NCBI RefSeq assembly: GCF_003315205.1 | Contig: NZ_QNRR01000004.1 | Span: forward strand, 527,434-591,433 | Origin: Roseimicrobium gellanilyticum | GTDB taxonomy: Bacteria; Verrucomicrobiota; Verrucomicrobiia; Verrucomicrobiales; Verrucomicrobiaceae | Direction: 5' to 3' | DNA: 64,000 nucleotides | Part shown: positions 49,760 to 57,603 of the stretch, one piece after another | Numbering within the stretch: position 1 is the first letter of the stretch | Layout of the letters: the number at the start of each line of letters is the position of its first letter | The notes under the pieces: model-generated | Databases searched by the model: none | What the model was told of the DNA's origin: nothing | What the model saw: the letters and a program-made list of their open reading frames with translations, nothing else | Position numbers and translations under genes: made by a program

Positions 49760-50104
49760 GCGTCGTGTGGGAGGCAAAAACTATAGCATGCGGACGGGCG
49801 GCGGGAACGGTCGAAATTGACTTGGCGAGAAGAGATTCTGCCGACAGGGAGCAGGTGGTAATTGGATAGCCTGAGGCGGCGAAGGGCTTGGATACCGCGA
49901 AAGGACGGCGTGCGTGGGCGAGGGGGAAGAGACGGGGCCCATTTTTTCCCGGTTTTTGCGGCCTTGTCCGTTTTTGGGGCTCATTCACCGGGTGGCTGGC
50001 TGCAATTCCGGATATTTGATAGGTGATACACCCTAAATTTATGGCCAATACTTATAGAAAACATCGAAATATACGTAGAATGCTGACTCCACTCGCTCCC
50101 TCCC
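49760..50104. other. Intergenic region of 345 bp without recognised gene
   Basis: The divergent gap between the prepilin peptidase and the hypothetical gene at 50105. It has runs of G/C and A/T (CGGGAAAAAATGGGC on the minus strand) and no fold-back element or clear gene. It must hold promoters for both neighbours, but none is distinct. Confidence 0.4.
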
Positions 50105-50575
50105 ATGTTGCTGACCTGCCTCCCCAAATCGTTCTTTTCCGGTGATTACCGCGTTTTGGGAACCTCCGTTGGGGATGCGGAAGTTCAGTTTGGGGCATGT
50201 GCCCAGCCCAGCAGGATTTGCTTGGGCCAGGACGCTTTGGCGGCGCGCATGCATGGGTGGCTCATGGGGCGGTGGACCTTGGAAAAGGAAGGGGGCGGCG
50301 TCTGCGTGGAAGCGCGCCAGCCCCGATTGTTGAGGCGGACGTTTGAGCTGCATGGGGAGGGGGGAGACTTCACCCTCTGCGGTCTGTCGGCCTTTCGTTG
50401 CCGCTACGATCTCTTTTCCGGTGACGAGAGGGTAGGCTCCATCTGGCCCGCCCACGCATTCACCAAGCGCGCGTACATCGACTGCGATACTGCAGTGCCT
50501 GAGTACACGCAGTTGTTTGCCTTCTGGATTGCCGCCCTCACGTGGCGGAGCGCCGGCGCAGCGGTCGCTACGTGA
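50105..50575 (+). CDS. Hypothetical protein with beta-sandwich pattern
   Basis: The protein is 156 aa without signal peptide. Short alternating strands (FSGDYRVLGTSVGDAEVQFG, RRTFELHGEGGDFTLCGLSA, RCRYDLFSGDERVGSIWPAH) suggest a Tubby-like or LURP-one-like beta barrel, followed by a C-terminal hydrophobic helix (EYTQLFAFWIAALTW). I do not recognise the family with confidence. No operon partner is seen. Confidence 0.65.
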   Translation: MLLTCLPKSFFSGDYRVLGTSVGDAEVQFGACAQPSRICLGQDALAARMHGWLMGRWTLEKEGGGVCVEARQPRLLRRTFELHGEGGDFTLCGLSAFRCRYDLFSGDERVGSIWPAHAFTKRAYIDCDTAVPEYTQLFAFWIAALTWRSAGAAVAT

Positions 50576-50625
50576 ACCGGGTGCACTCGCGTATGCCAGG
50601 CCGTGGGAACCGCTGGGTCCCGGCC

Positions 50626-50898
50626 TCATCCTTTCGGAGACCCGGTCGTGGGAGGTGCCGGAGGCGGTGTGGGGACTTGGGGCCGTGTCTGGCCACCAGG
50701 TGGGGGCGATGCCGCTTCCGGCGGAGTCGCCTTTGGAGTGTCGGGTGGATTCGAGCCTTTCTCAGGGGGCCGCGCATGATCACCCACGGATGAGCCCTCG
50801 TGGGCGCCCGGGAGTGGGGGATTCCACTTCTTGGGATCGTCGCATCCGGCGAGCAGCGCCGTCATGAGAAATGCAACGATGGCAGCAGTAGATTTCAT
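50626..50898 (-). CDS. Small Pro-rich lipoprotein
   Basis: The protein is 90 aa from ATG 50898. The lipobox is clear: AIVAFLMTALLAGC, so Lnt and the lipoprotein pathway should process it. The mature part is Pro/Gly/Lys-rich and low in complexity, ending PPPAPPTTGSPKG, and is probably extended in the envelope. The longer frame upstream would push the lipobox to residue 55 and is not accepted. Function is unknown. Divergently transcribed from the lipoprotein at 50993. Confidence 0.72.
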   Translation of the reverse strand: MKSTAAIVAFLMTALLAGCDDPKKWNPPLPGAHEGSSVGDHARPPEKGSNPPDTPKATPPEAASPPPGGQTRPQVPTPPPAPPTTGSPKG

Positions 50899-50992
50899 GG
50901 CTGCAGCAGGTTCATGAATGGACTCGCTGCCCATCGCCTCTTTGCGTGTTGCCAGCATTTGCATCCCAGGACTTTTGTGTGATGGGACTGCC

Positions 50993-51412
50993 ATGCTTTT
51001 GCGCATCGCTCTTCTCCTCGCGAGCAGTGTAGCCCTTGTGGCCTGTCATACCGGAATGACGTACACAAAAGAGGACCTTGAGATGGCGCGCCGTTTTGGT
51101 AACAGCATCAAGATAGAGTCGCAGGAGGACAAGTATTGGGGGGACCGCTCTCGTGGCAAGCCGGACCGGGAGGAGGGCAAGACACGCTATGTTCCCATCG
51201 AATCCTCAGAGCCGTCTGTTGTTGTCATGGGGAAGGGAACGGGCGATACAAAGGCATACAGTGGCGGCGGTTCCACTCGCAAGGGCGTCGGAAACGTGTA
51301 CTACCACAGTGATGGCTCCTCCACGAGGAAAGGCGTTGGCGACATGTGGTATCACAGTGACGGAAGCAGTACCCGCAAGGGAGTTGGTGATGTCTGGTAC
51401 CACTCACCTTGA
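50993..51412 (+). CDS. Lipoprotein with tandem GSSTRKGVG repeats
   Basis: The protein is 139 aa from ATG 50993. The lipobox is LASSVALVAC, with the modified Cys at residue 18. The C-terminal third has three tandem units of about 16 residues: GGGSTRKGVGNVYYHS, DGSSTRKGVGDMWYHS and DGSSTRKGVGDVWYHS. The identical core GSSTRKGVGD suggests recent duplication. The repeats alternate charge and aromatics and may bind a ligand. Function is unknown. Confidence 0.8.
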   Translation: MLLRIALLLASSVALVACHTGMTYTKEDLEMARRFGNSIKIESQEDKYWGDRSRGKPDREEGKTRYVPIESSEPSVVVMGKGTGDTKAYSGGGSTRKGVGNVYYHSDGSSTRKGVGDMWYHSDGSSTRKGVGDVWYHSP

Positions 51413-51493
51413 CCGGACGACTCCATGTCTGTCCCCCTGAGGGCAGAGGGCTGCATTCTGCCTAAAGATCACTTCTTCAAGATTCTTCTACCG

Positions 51494-51541
51494 GGAAGGG
51501 GGCTCTTGAGCGATAAACACATGTGGGTTCAGCCCCCTTCC
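51494..51541. repeat. Hairpin between lipoprotein and small coiled-coil gene
   Basis: GGAAGGGGGCT (51494-51504) is mirrored exactly by AGCCCCCTTCC (51531-51541), with a 26 bp loop, followed by TCTTT. It could be a weak terminator or a 5' UTR structure for the gene at 51562, whose ribosome-binding site follows directly. Confidence 0.55.
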
Positions 51542-51561
51542 TCTTTGGAGGAGTTCCACAC

Positions 51562-51756
51562 ATGCGCGCGACTCCTCTTCAGGATCCAGAGAATCTCAAA
51601 AAATTGGTCGAGGTGCTCAAAAGGCAGCTGGAGAAGCACCGGTCGTCGCAGGATAGATCCCTCGCCTGGGTGCTGGAGGAGGCGAAGATTCTGGACAACC
51701 TGATCATGGTCCAGATGCAGCTTGAGAAGATCCTGAAGGAGCGGCCATCGACGTGA
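51562..51756 (+). CDS. Small coiled-coil protein
   Basis: The protein is 64 aa from the ATG at 51562, with GGAGGA 9 bp upstream as a strong ribosome-binding site. The sequence is a long charged helix (LKKLVEVLKRQLEKHRSSQD; MVQMQLEKILKERPS) and is probably a coiled coil. No family recognised. It lies between a hairpin and the tRNA gene. Confidence 0.65.
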   Translation: MRATPLQDPENLKKLVEVLKRQLEKHRSSQDRSLAWVLEEAKILDNLIMVQMQLEKILKERPST

Positions 51757-51809
51757 TCGCCGGAAGTCGGGTGGGGCCTTCTGCCTGAGAACCGGCCGGG
51801 TTCGTCTGA

Positions 51810-51884
51810 TGGAGCCGAAGGCGGGAATCGAACCCGCGACCCGCGCATTACGAATGCGCTGCTCTACCTCTGAGCTACTTCGGC
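51810..51884 (-). tRNA. tRNA-Thr(CGT)
   Basis: The minus strand starts GCCGAAGTAGCTCAG, the acceptor and D-arm, and ends CTTCGGCTCCA, so CCA is encoded. The anticodon stem-loop is GCGCA-TTCGTAA-TGCGC, giving anticodon CGT, which reads ACG (Thr). The T-arm GCGGGTTCGAATCCCGC is standard. The cloverleaf is complete. Confidence 0.97.
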
Positions 51885-52042
51885 ATGGCCACCTGTGCCA
51901 CAATGCCTTGGGCTGGGGCGGGAACCATATAGGGGGTGCCGGCCATTTGTCATCCAGTTTCTTGCAGGGGGAAGCAAAAAGGACCCACCTCTCGCAAGAT
52001 TCGACTGGCACCCGCCCTGCTTTGCGGTTGAGTGCGCGCCGC

Positions 52043-52540
52043 ATGCCCCCCTTCCTTCAGACGCTGGCCGCCTACTGGCGCCGCTTTCCTTTCCGTCACG
52101 TCCTGCTCATGACCATTTTCCTGTCCTTCTGGGGAAAGGAAAAGTGGGGTGAGCAATACCCCTTCACGGACTTCCCCATGTACTCCCACCTGGATGCGGA
52201 GTCCGATGTGCTCTACGTGACCAATCAGAAGGACGAGGTGCTGCCCTTCCACACGCTCTTCGGCACGAAGACCAGCACACAGAAGAAGACCTTCATCAAC
52301 GAACTGTCGAAGATCACCAACGCGGACAACAAGCGCGACTCCCGTGATGCGAAGCCCGAGGAACGCCAGGCCGCGGGTGAGAAGATGGCCTCCAAGCTCA
52401 TGCCCAAACTCAAGGAAGAAAGACTCCCTGCCGGCACGGAGAGCCTGCGCTTCTACTACAAGGTCTTCCGCGCCGAAGGCGACAAGATTGTGGAAAGTAC
52501 GCCGCAGTTGGTCGCGGAGAAGAAGGTGGCGGGGGCGTGA
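52043..52540 (+). CDS. Hypothetical membrane-anchored protein, partner of the HTTM-like protein
   Basis: The protein is 165 aa from the ATG at 52043. A hydrophobic segment (FRHVLLMTIFLSFWG, residues 18-32) is followed by EKWGEQYPFTDFPMYSHLD, a motif often seen just beside vitamin K-dependent carboxylase-like (HTTM) membrane proteins, and then a charged soluble part. The next gene is such a protein, on the same strand, suggesting a pair. The upstream continuation of this frame runs through the tRNA and is artefactual. Confidence 0.75.
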   Translation: MPPFLQTLAAYWRRFPFRHVLLMTIFLSFWGKEKWGEQYPFTDFPMYSHLDAESDVLYVTNQKDEVLPFHTLFGTKTSTQKKTFINELSKITNADNKRDSRDAKPEERQAAGEKMASKLMPKLKEERLPAGTESLRFYYKVFRAEGDKIVESTPQLVAEKKVAGA

Positions 52541-52551
52541 GTCTCTTGTCC

Positions 52552-52684
52552 TTAGTCATTGGTCACTAGTCGTTAGTCATTGGTAACAGAACACGCACCG
52601 GCTCCTCCTCCTCTTAGGATCCAATGACAAATGACCAATGACAAATGACCAATGACAAGTGACCAATGACAAGTGACCAATGAC
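52552..52684. repeat. AATGAC heptamer repeat with inverted arm
   Basis: From 52621 to 52684, a 14 bp unit built of two heptamers (CAATGAC and AAATGAC or AAGTGAC) repeats about 4.5 times. An inverted partner, TTAGTCATTGGTCACTAG..., is at 52552-52583. It lies in the 190 bp gap between the two membrane-protein genes; TTACTG units follow to 52730. Confidence 0.85.
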
Positions 52685-52730
52685 CACCGCAGCCCACTGA
52701 TTACTGCTTACTGAATACAGTTTACTGATA

Positions 52731-53681
52731 ATGTCCTCCCTGTCCCGCACTCTTACTCCTCCCTCAGATTTGCACCTCCAACGCCACGCCTCGGGTTCGG
52801 ATCGCTTCCAGTTTGGTCCGCTGGAGATGACGCTCATGCGTCTTTTCTTCGCGGTGCTCGTCTTCTTCGCCATCAAGTGGGAGACGGGAAACCTGCATCC
52901 CGTGAAGACGGATGACGAAGATGCCGTAGGTCTGGCCCGGATCTTCTCCCTGGATTTCCTCATTCACCTGAAGCCGCTGGTGCTCTGGCAGATCATCACC
53001 ATCCTGGGGCTGATTGCCTATGTCGCCAGCATGCTGCCGGTAGTCGGACTGCTCCCGGCTCTCTTCTTCACGCTTTGCATCGGGGCGCTGAATGCCTCGC
53101 AGGGCGCGCACAATCACAGCACGCAACTCGTGGCGATGATCCTCCTCGGCCAGTTCCTGGTGTATGCGGTGCCGCTGACCATGGAGAAGCGGGGGCCCAA
53201 GCTCACCTGGCTCATGCCGGAGGATGCCGTGCATCGCCGCGCCCTTTATGTTTCTCTCGTCATCTTCGCAGCAGCCTATGTGGTGTGCGGATGGGTGAAG
53301 CTGGATAACTCCGACTGGAAATGGTTCGGCAATGTGGTGCCGGGTCTCGCGCTCGAGCTGCAGAAGACAAACTGGTCTGCCTATTACGACACCCTCGAGC
53401 CGGTGCCCGCCGCTCTCACCTCGGTAGTGGGCCTGATGAATGACCATCCCACGTTGGCGCGACTTTTCTTCGGCGCTGGGTTGCTCATTGAGCTTTTTGC
53501 CTTCCTCATCCTGCTCGGTCGCCGCTGGGCATTCGGCTATGGTCTGCTCATCATCCTGATGCATCTCAGCATCAGCCGCCTCATGCAGCTCGATTTCTGG
53601 TATCACATCGTCGCCGCGCTGATCTTCCTGGTGAATGTGCCGGGAGTGAAAGCGACGTTCACGAAGGCGAAAGCGCGGTAG
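52731..53681 (+). CDS. Polytopic membrane protein, HTTM/VKGC-like
   Basis: The protein is 316 aa with about six hydrophobic helices (LVLWQIITILGLIAYVASML, LVAMILLGQFLVYAVPL, ALYVSLVIFAAAYVVCGWVK, RLFFGAGLLIELFAFLILLG, YHIVAALIFLVNV). The layout of helices and the region WVKLDNSDWKWFGNVVPG is reminiscent of the HTTM (vitamin K-dependent gamma-carboxylase-like) family, but the assignment is tentative. It follows the anchored protein at 52043 and is probably functionally linked to it. Confidence 0.7.
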   Translation: MSSLSRTLTPPSDLHLQRHASGSDRFQFGPLEMTLMRLFFAVLVFFAIKWETGNLHPVKTDDEDAVGLARIFSLDFLIHLKPLVLWQIITILGLIAYVASMLPVVGLLPALFFTLCIGALNASQGAHNHSTQLVAMILLGQFLVYAVPLTMEKRGPKLTWLMPEDAVHRRALYVSLVIFAAAYVVCGWVKLDNSDWKWFGNVVPGLALELQKTNWSAYYDTLEPVPAALTSVVGLMNDHPTLARLFFGAGLLIELFAFLILLGRRWAFGYGLLIILMHLSISRLMQLDFWYHIVAALIFLVNVPGVKATFTKAKAR

Positions 53682-53702
53682 GGTGGGGTGCACCCCCGTC
53701 CC

Positions 53703-54110
53703 TCACTTCGCCTTCCACAGACCCACGGGTGCAGGCTGCTTCACCGGGTCATTCTCGGAGTGATACATGTCGATGTAGATGACGAATTTTTTTCCGGTCG
53801 ATGTCTCCACATTGTATCCGTCGATGATGTGACCATCCGGTCCTGCGCCGAAGTTGCCGATGCGGTTGTAGCTCACGGGCTTGCCATCGTCGTCGCGCAG
53901 TGTGTCCAGGTAGGCGCGCTCGGCCTTGGGACCTTTGGTTGGGTCTTTGTCTCCCACCTTCACGGGTTTCTCCTTTGTGTGGCCGTAGTCGGCATCCGTG
54001 GCCGTTTGGGTGGGATCCACGCCTGCGGGAACCTTGGTATCGGCGAACACCGGCAATGAGAGACAGAGGGACAGGAGCAGAACGACTCGAAACAGGTTGG
54101 ACGCATTCAT
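53703..54110 (-). CDS. Hypothetical small secreted protein
   Basis: The protein is 135 aa from ATG 54110. A signal peptide (NLFRVVLLLSLCLSLPVFA) is followed by a charged mature part (KEKPVKVGDKDPTKGPKAER and GKKFVIYIDMYHSENDPVKQ). No domain recognised. It probably lies in the periplasm. It is convergent with the HTTM-like gene, 21 bp from its stop. Confidence 0.7.
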   Translation of the reverse strand: MNASNLFRVVLLLSLCLSLPVFADTKVPAGVDPTQTATDADYGHTKEKPVKVGDKDPTKGPKAERAYLDTLRDDDGKPVSYNRIGNFGAGPDGHIIDGYNVETSTGKKFVIYIDMYHSENDPVKQPAPVGLWKAK

Positions 54111-54300
54111 GGGATGATGATGTGATGAAATGCTGGCATCCAAGCATAGGGCCTTGAGCCGATTTCTTGGAAGTGAAACCTTTCCTGTTGTTGGAAAAAA
54201 ATGGATGCGCCACTCTGTGGGGAACCAGGAAACCCTTGCTTGAACGGGCAGAGCGCACCGCTACAATGTTGTCACCTTTCCACCTGCACCCCCTGTCATC

Positions 54301-54843
54301 ATGAGCATTCAAAATCCCTGGACCACGCTGGAAACGCGTGTGGCATATGACAATCCATGGATTCGCGTGCGCGAGGACCAGGTGATCAATCCCTCAGGCG
54401 GGCGCGGCATCTATGGCGTGGTGGAGTACAAGAATCGTGCCGTGGGTGTCATTCCCGTGGACGAGGAAGGCTATACCTGGCTCGTGGGACAGTATCGCTA
54501 CACCCACCACACCTACGAGTGGGAGATTCCCGAAGGTGGATGTCCGGAAGGAGAGGAGCTCATCGATTGCGCCCGGCGCGAGCTGCTGGAGGAGACTGGC
54601 ATCATCGCAGAGAGTTTTGAGATGATTCTCGATGGCGTGCAGCTCTCCAACTCCGTGACCGATGAAGTGGCCTACATCTTCACCGCGCGCGGCCTGTCGT
54701 TCACCGATGCGCAGCCCGAACCCACGGAGAAGATTCAGGTGAAACGCATGCCACTGGAGGAAGCCATTGAGCTTGCGCGGAATGGTACGATTCGGGATGG
54801 GATGTCGGTGATGGGGCTGTTGTGGCTGGGGAGTCAGCCGTGA
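54301..54843 (+). CDS. NUDIX hydrolase
   Basis: The protein is 180 aa. The Nudix box is complete: GGCPEGEELIDCARRELLEE followed by TGI, with G-x5-E-x7-R-E-x2-E-E-x-G-I, near residues 79-101. ENxIRDQVINPxG-like entry VREDQVINPSGGRGIYGVVE and the hydrophobic strand ENRAVGVIPVDEE fit ADP-sugar pyrophosphatase-like members (ADP-ribose or GDP-mannose). The substrate is not certain. A TPR gene follows 21 bp later on the same strand, so they may be one operon. Confidence 0.92.
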   Translation: MSIQNPWTTLETRVAYDNPWIRVREDQVINPSGGRGIYGVVEYKNRAVGVIPVDEEGYTWLVGQYRYTHHTYEWEIPEGGCPEGEELIDCARRELLEETGIIAESFEMILDGVQLSNSVTDEVAYIFTARGLSFTDAQPEPTEKIQVKRMPLEEAIELARNGTIRDGMSVMGLLWLGSQP

Positions 54844-54864
54844 GGGTAGGGAGGTGAGTGGAGC

Positions 54865-55599
54865 ATGAATTCTGCATACCAGCGGGGGCTGGAACTGTCC
54901 GCGGAGAAGAAAGACGCGGCCGCCTTGATTGCCTTCGAATCGGCATTGGCAGATGAGCCTGCAAACCATAAGGCCGCATGTGGAGTTGGCTTGATGCTTC
55001 AGAGGCTGGGGGAACACGAGGAGGCGGTTGAAGCGTTCTCTCGAGTCCTTCGAATACAACCCAGGATTTCGGAAGCACACTATTCCCGAGCACTATGTTT
55101 AAGTGCGCTTGGCCGACATGAAGAAGCGCTTGCCGACCTTGATATCGCTGTCGAACTGGATGCCGGATACACGGATGCCCTCTACGCCAGAGGAACGTGC
55201 TTAAAGCATTTTGGACGAGATGATGAAGCCTTGCAGGCTTTTAGTTCCGTGCTCGCCAAAAACTCTGACTATCTTCCTGCCTACCATGGAAGGGCGACGG
55301 TCCTCTACAGGAATGGTAACTATGAGAGTGCCATACGTGATTTCTCAGAATGCATCAAAGCAGGGTTCGATACCTACGATGCGCGCCTGCTAAGGGGGCT
55401 TGCTTACTACCGCATTGGAATGCTGGAGGAGGCTAGGGAAGACCTGTCTGCGGCAATTGCCAAGGAGCCAGAAAATGGGAGCACCTATATCAGACGCTGG
55501 CAGGTTCTAAAGGACATGGGCAAGGATGAACTTGCCGAGAATGATCTGAAACGTGGAACCGAACTCATGAGAGTTGAGGGGGTGCGGCCTGAGTCGTAG
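54865..55599 (+). CDS. TPR-repeat protein
   Basis: The protein is 244 aa with no signal peptide and a good GGGAGG ribosome-binding site upstream of ATG 54865. At least six tetratricopeptide units are seen (GVGLMLQRLGEHEEAVEAFS, HYSRALCLSALGRHEEALAD, LYARGTCLKHFGRDDEALQA, YHGRATVLYRNGNYESAIRD, LRGLAYYRIGMLEEAREDLS). Such proteins hold complexes together; the partner is unknown. Lower GC than its neighbours may hint at transfer. Confidence 0.85.
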   Translation: MNSAYQRGLELSAEKKDAAALIAFESALADEPANHKAACGVGLMLQRLGEHEEAVEAFSRVLRIQPRISEAHYSRALCLSALGRHEEALADLDIAVELDAGYTDALYARGTCLKHFGRDDEALQAFSSVLAKNSDYLPAYHGRATVLYRNGNYESAIRDFSECIKAGFDTYDARLLRGLAYYRIGMLEEAREDLSAAIAKEPENGSTYIRRWQVLKDMGKDELAENDLKRGTELMRVEGVRPES

Positions 55600-55648
55600 A
55601 ACATTATTTGAGGCTTAAAACTAAGCGTCATCGATCTCCTCCACAGGT

Positions 55649-56035
55649 TCAATCCTTCACCACCTGTTCCTGCTTTATCACCAGGGTGAAAATCTTCTCT
55701 GTCTTGAGGTCCATCACGGTGAGCTCGGAGGCATCACGCGCTCCGGCCTTGCTATCGGGAACGGTCTTCTTCTCGAACTTGATGGCACGGAAGCGCCGCA
55801 AGTCGCCAAAGGTGCGTGCGGCTTCATCATCGCCGGAAGCCGTGACAAAAAAGTTCTTCCGTCTAGGTTCATCCGGAGTGGAAACCTGATAGGGCTCGGA
55901 GGACGAGCGAAGAATGATGCGATAACCGGCAACGGGAGCTGGAGTGGCGGGTTGCTGGCTCCGCACGAGGGACATGGAAGCCAGTACGAAAAGCAGGGAG
56001 GACACTGCGAGGGAGCGAAGGGCATTCGACTGCAT
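55649..56035 (-). CDS. Hypothetical small secreted protein
   Basis: The protein is 128 aa from ATG 56035. A signal peptide (LRSLAVSSLLFVLASMSLVRS) precedes a mature part with beta strands (AGYRIILRSSSEPYQVST and NFFVTASGDDEAARTFGDLR). No family recognised. The start at 56035 is chosen because it places the charged Arg before the hydrophobic core. Convergent with the TPR gene. Confidence 0.65.
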   Translation of the reverse strand: MQSNALRSLAVSSLLFVLASMSLVRSQQPATPAPVAGYRIILRSSSEPYQVSTPDEPRRKNFFVTASGDDEAARTFGDLRRFRAIKFEKKTVPDSKAGARDASELTVMDLKTEKIFTLVIKQEQVVKD

Positions 56036-56099
56036 GGTGAGAGGATGCATGCAAACGGGCTGATTCGTCAATCTTGGAGGAGTGAGGACTGGTGCCCTG

Positions 56100-56822
56100 T
56101 CACCCCTTCAACCGCGCCGCCACCGAAGTGGCAAAGTACTCAAAGCCAAGGGTTTGCGCGATGGCCATGGAGGGTTTGTTGGCCTCCAAGGTGCGGTACT
56201 GGGGCAGAAGCTTTTTCCACAGGGCGTGCTTTGCCAGGAAGGCCACGGCGCTGTGACCGTAGCCATTCCCGCGGTGCTCCGGATGCGTGATGACGGAGAT
56301 GTGCGCTACGGTGCCATCCCAGATCTCATAGCCCGCGAGCGCGGCCAATGTCGACCCGGCGAAGAGTCCGCAGATGACGGCGGCGTCGCTGGCGCTGCTG
56401 CCACCATGTTCCCATTCCGTGGCGTCGCAGGCCTGTTGGAACGCGTCGATGTGATGCGCATCCTTGGCGCCCAGCAGTTGCACCGGGTGATGGGGAGGAC
56501 TGATGACGACTTCCGCATACCCAATGAAGGCTGGGCCGATGACGCCCTCGACTTTCTCCGGCGGGAGCTGAGCGGCCTTCACCGTGGGAGGGGAATCGAT
56601 GGCCAGCAAAGCGGGTTCCAGCTCGGAGCGGAGGGCGGCGGGCACGGAGACCACGGCGCCCTGCAGGCCATCCATGGCCATCACACCATGATAGTCCATG
56701 AGTTCGCCGCCATGGGAGAGCAGGCGTGCCGGGCTGGACCAGAGGGGGCCGTCCGCTTCATCCCAGCCGAAGTGGCGGGACCAGCAGCGTGAAATGATGC
56801 CGTTGGAGGTCGCGGAAAACAT
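56100..56822 (-). CDS. GNAT family N-acetyltransferase
   Basis: The protein is 240 aa from ATG 56822 (MFSATSNGIISRCWSRHFGW). The C-terminal half has the GNAT core: IWDGTVAHISVITHPEHRGN then GYGHSAVAFLAKHAL, containing the acetyl-CoA-binding RGxGxG-like loop (RGNGYG) near residue 179, and ANKPSMAIAQTLGFEYF as the last helix-strand. The N-terminal half is an additional domain of unknown role (FIGYAEVVISPPHHPVQLLG). Substrate unknown. Divergent from the gene at 56923. Confidence 0.87.
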   Translation of the reverse strand: MFSATSNGIISRCWSRHFGWDEADGPLWSSPARLLSHGGELMDYHGVMAMDGLQGAVVSVPAALRSELEPALLAIDSPPTVKAAQLPPEKVEGVIGPAFIGYAEVVISPPHHPVQLLGAKDAHHIDAFQQACDATEWEHGGSSASDAAVICGLFAGSTLAALAGYEIWDGTVAHISVITHPEHRGNGYGHSAVAFLAKHALWKKLLPQYRTLEANKPSMAIAQTLGFEYFATSVAARLKG

Positions 56823-56922
56823 CGGGCGCAAGCATAGAAAAAGTTCGGAACTTTGCGAGCACGATTGCAATGCGAGACGCAATCTGTTAGTCTGCTGACA
56901 ATCAAGCCCCCTAAAGAACCCC

Positions 56923-57420
56923 ATGCTGAGTGCCACCAAGGCCAAGCCGGTGTATCCAGGGGATGATCGGGCGCTCCTGGCGTTTGATCTTCCCTCAGGG
57001 GAAATCTACCGTCGGCTCGGACCACCGCATCGCCGCACGGAAGATGGAGAAGACGAGCCCGGACCCTGTGAATACTGGGCCTACCGCTATCGCTGCGGGC
57101 TTACGGTGTTGATTGTCCGCCATCTGGATGCGCCCGGTGACTATGCGGGCACGGTGTACGCGGACGCGCCTGAGATAGAACATATCCTGAACCACCTGCC
57201 TCTCGCGGATTGCATCACGTGGCGCCTGGACAGGGAGGTGACGAACTTTTTTGAAGAGTGGTATGGCTCCCCGCGAAAGTTCAGCGTGATCCGCCAGGAT
57301 GACCACGGCACGGAGTATGAAGTCTCCGCACATCCCACACGCCGTGCAGCAGATTGCATTCGCAAAAACCTGGAGTCCTTTGCGCACAAGCAGACATACT
57401 GGACGCGGGAGAATGGGTGA
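56923..57420 (+). CDS. Hypothetical protein with conserved-looking core
   Basis: The protein is 165 aa, cytoplasmic by appearance. Composition is well balanced (ALLAFDLPSGEIYRRLGPPH; GPCEYWAYRYRCGLTVLIV; NFFEEWYGSPRKFSVIRQDD). No domain is recognised. It has no obvious ribosome-binding site and stands alone, divergent from the GNAT gene at 100 bp. Confidence 0.7.
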   Translation: MLSATKAKPVYPGDDRALLAFDLPSGEIYRRLGPPHRRTEDGEDEPGPCEYWAYRYRCGLTVLIVRHLDAPGDYAGTVYADAPEIEHILNHLPLADCITWRLDREVTNFFEEWYGSPRKFSVIRQDDHGTEYEVSAHPTRRAADCIRKNLESFAHKQTYWTRENG

Positions 57421-57603
57421 GGGGATGGGGTAGGTACGGCCTCAGTCGATGTGACGCATCGGATGCTGTCGAAGCGATTTTGGCTTGCTACGTCCTTCAG
57501 GGCAAACGTCCCTTTTTGAGGAGGGGCGTTTCCGTTCAGGGAGGATGGTATGCTGTCGCTTAGAGACGAATAGCTGCATCCAACCTTTGGAGGTGAGGGG
57601 GCC

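Noticed and set aside
51809..52042. N-terminal extension MEPKAGIEPATRAL in frame with the gene at 52043
   Set aside because: This is the familiar false translation across a tRNA gene; the real start is the ATG at 52043.
52621..52684. Possible CRISPR array
   Set aside because: The units are 7/14 bp tandem repeats without spacers, and no cas gene is near.
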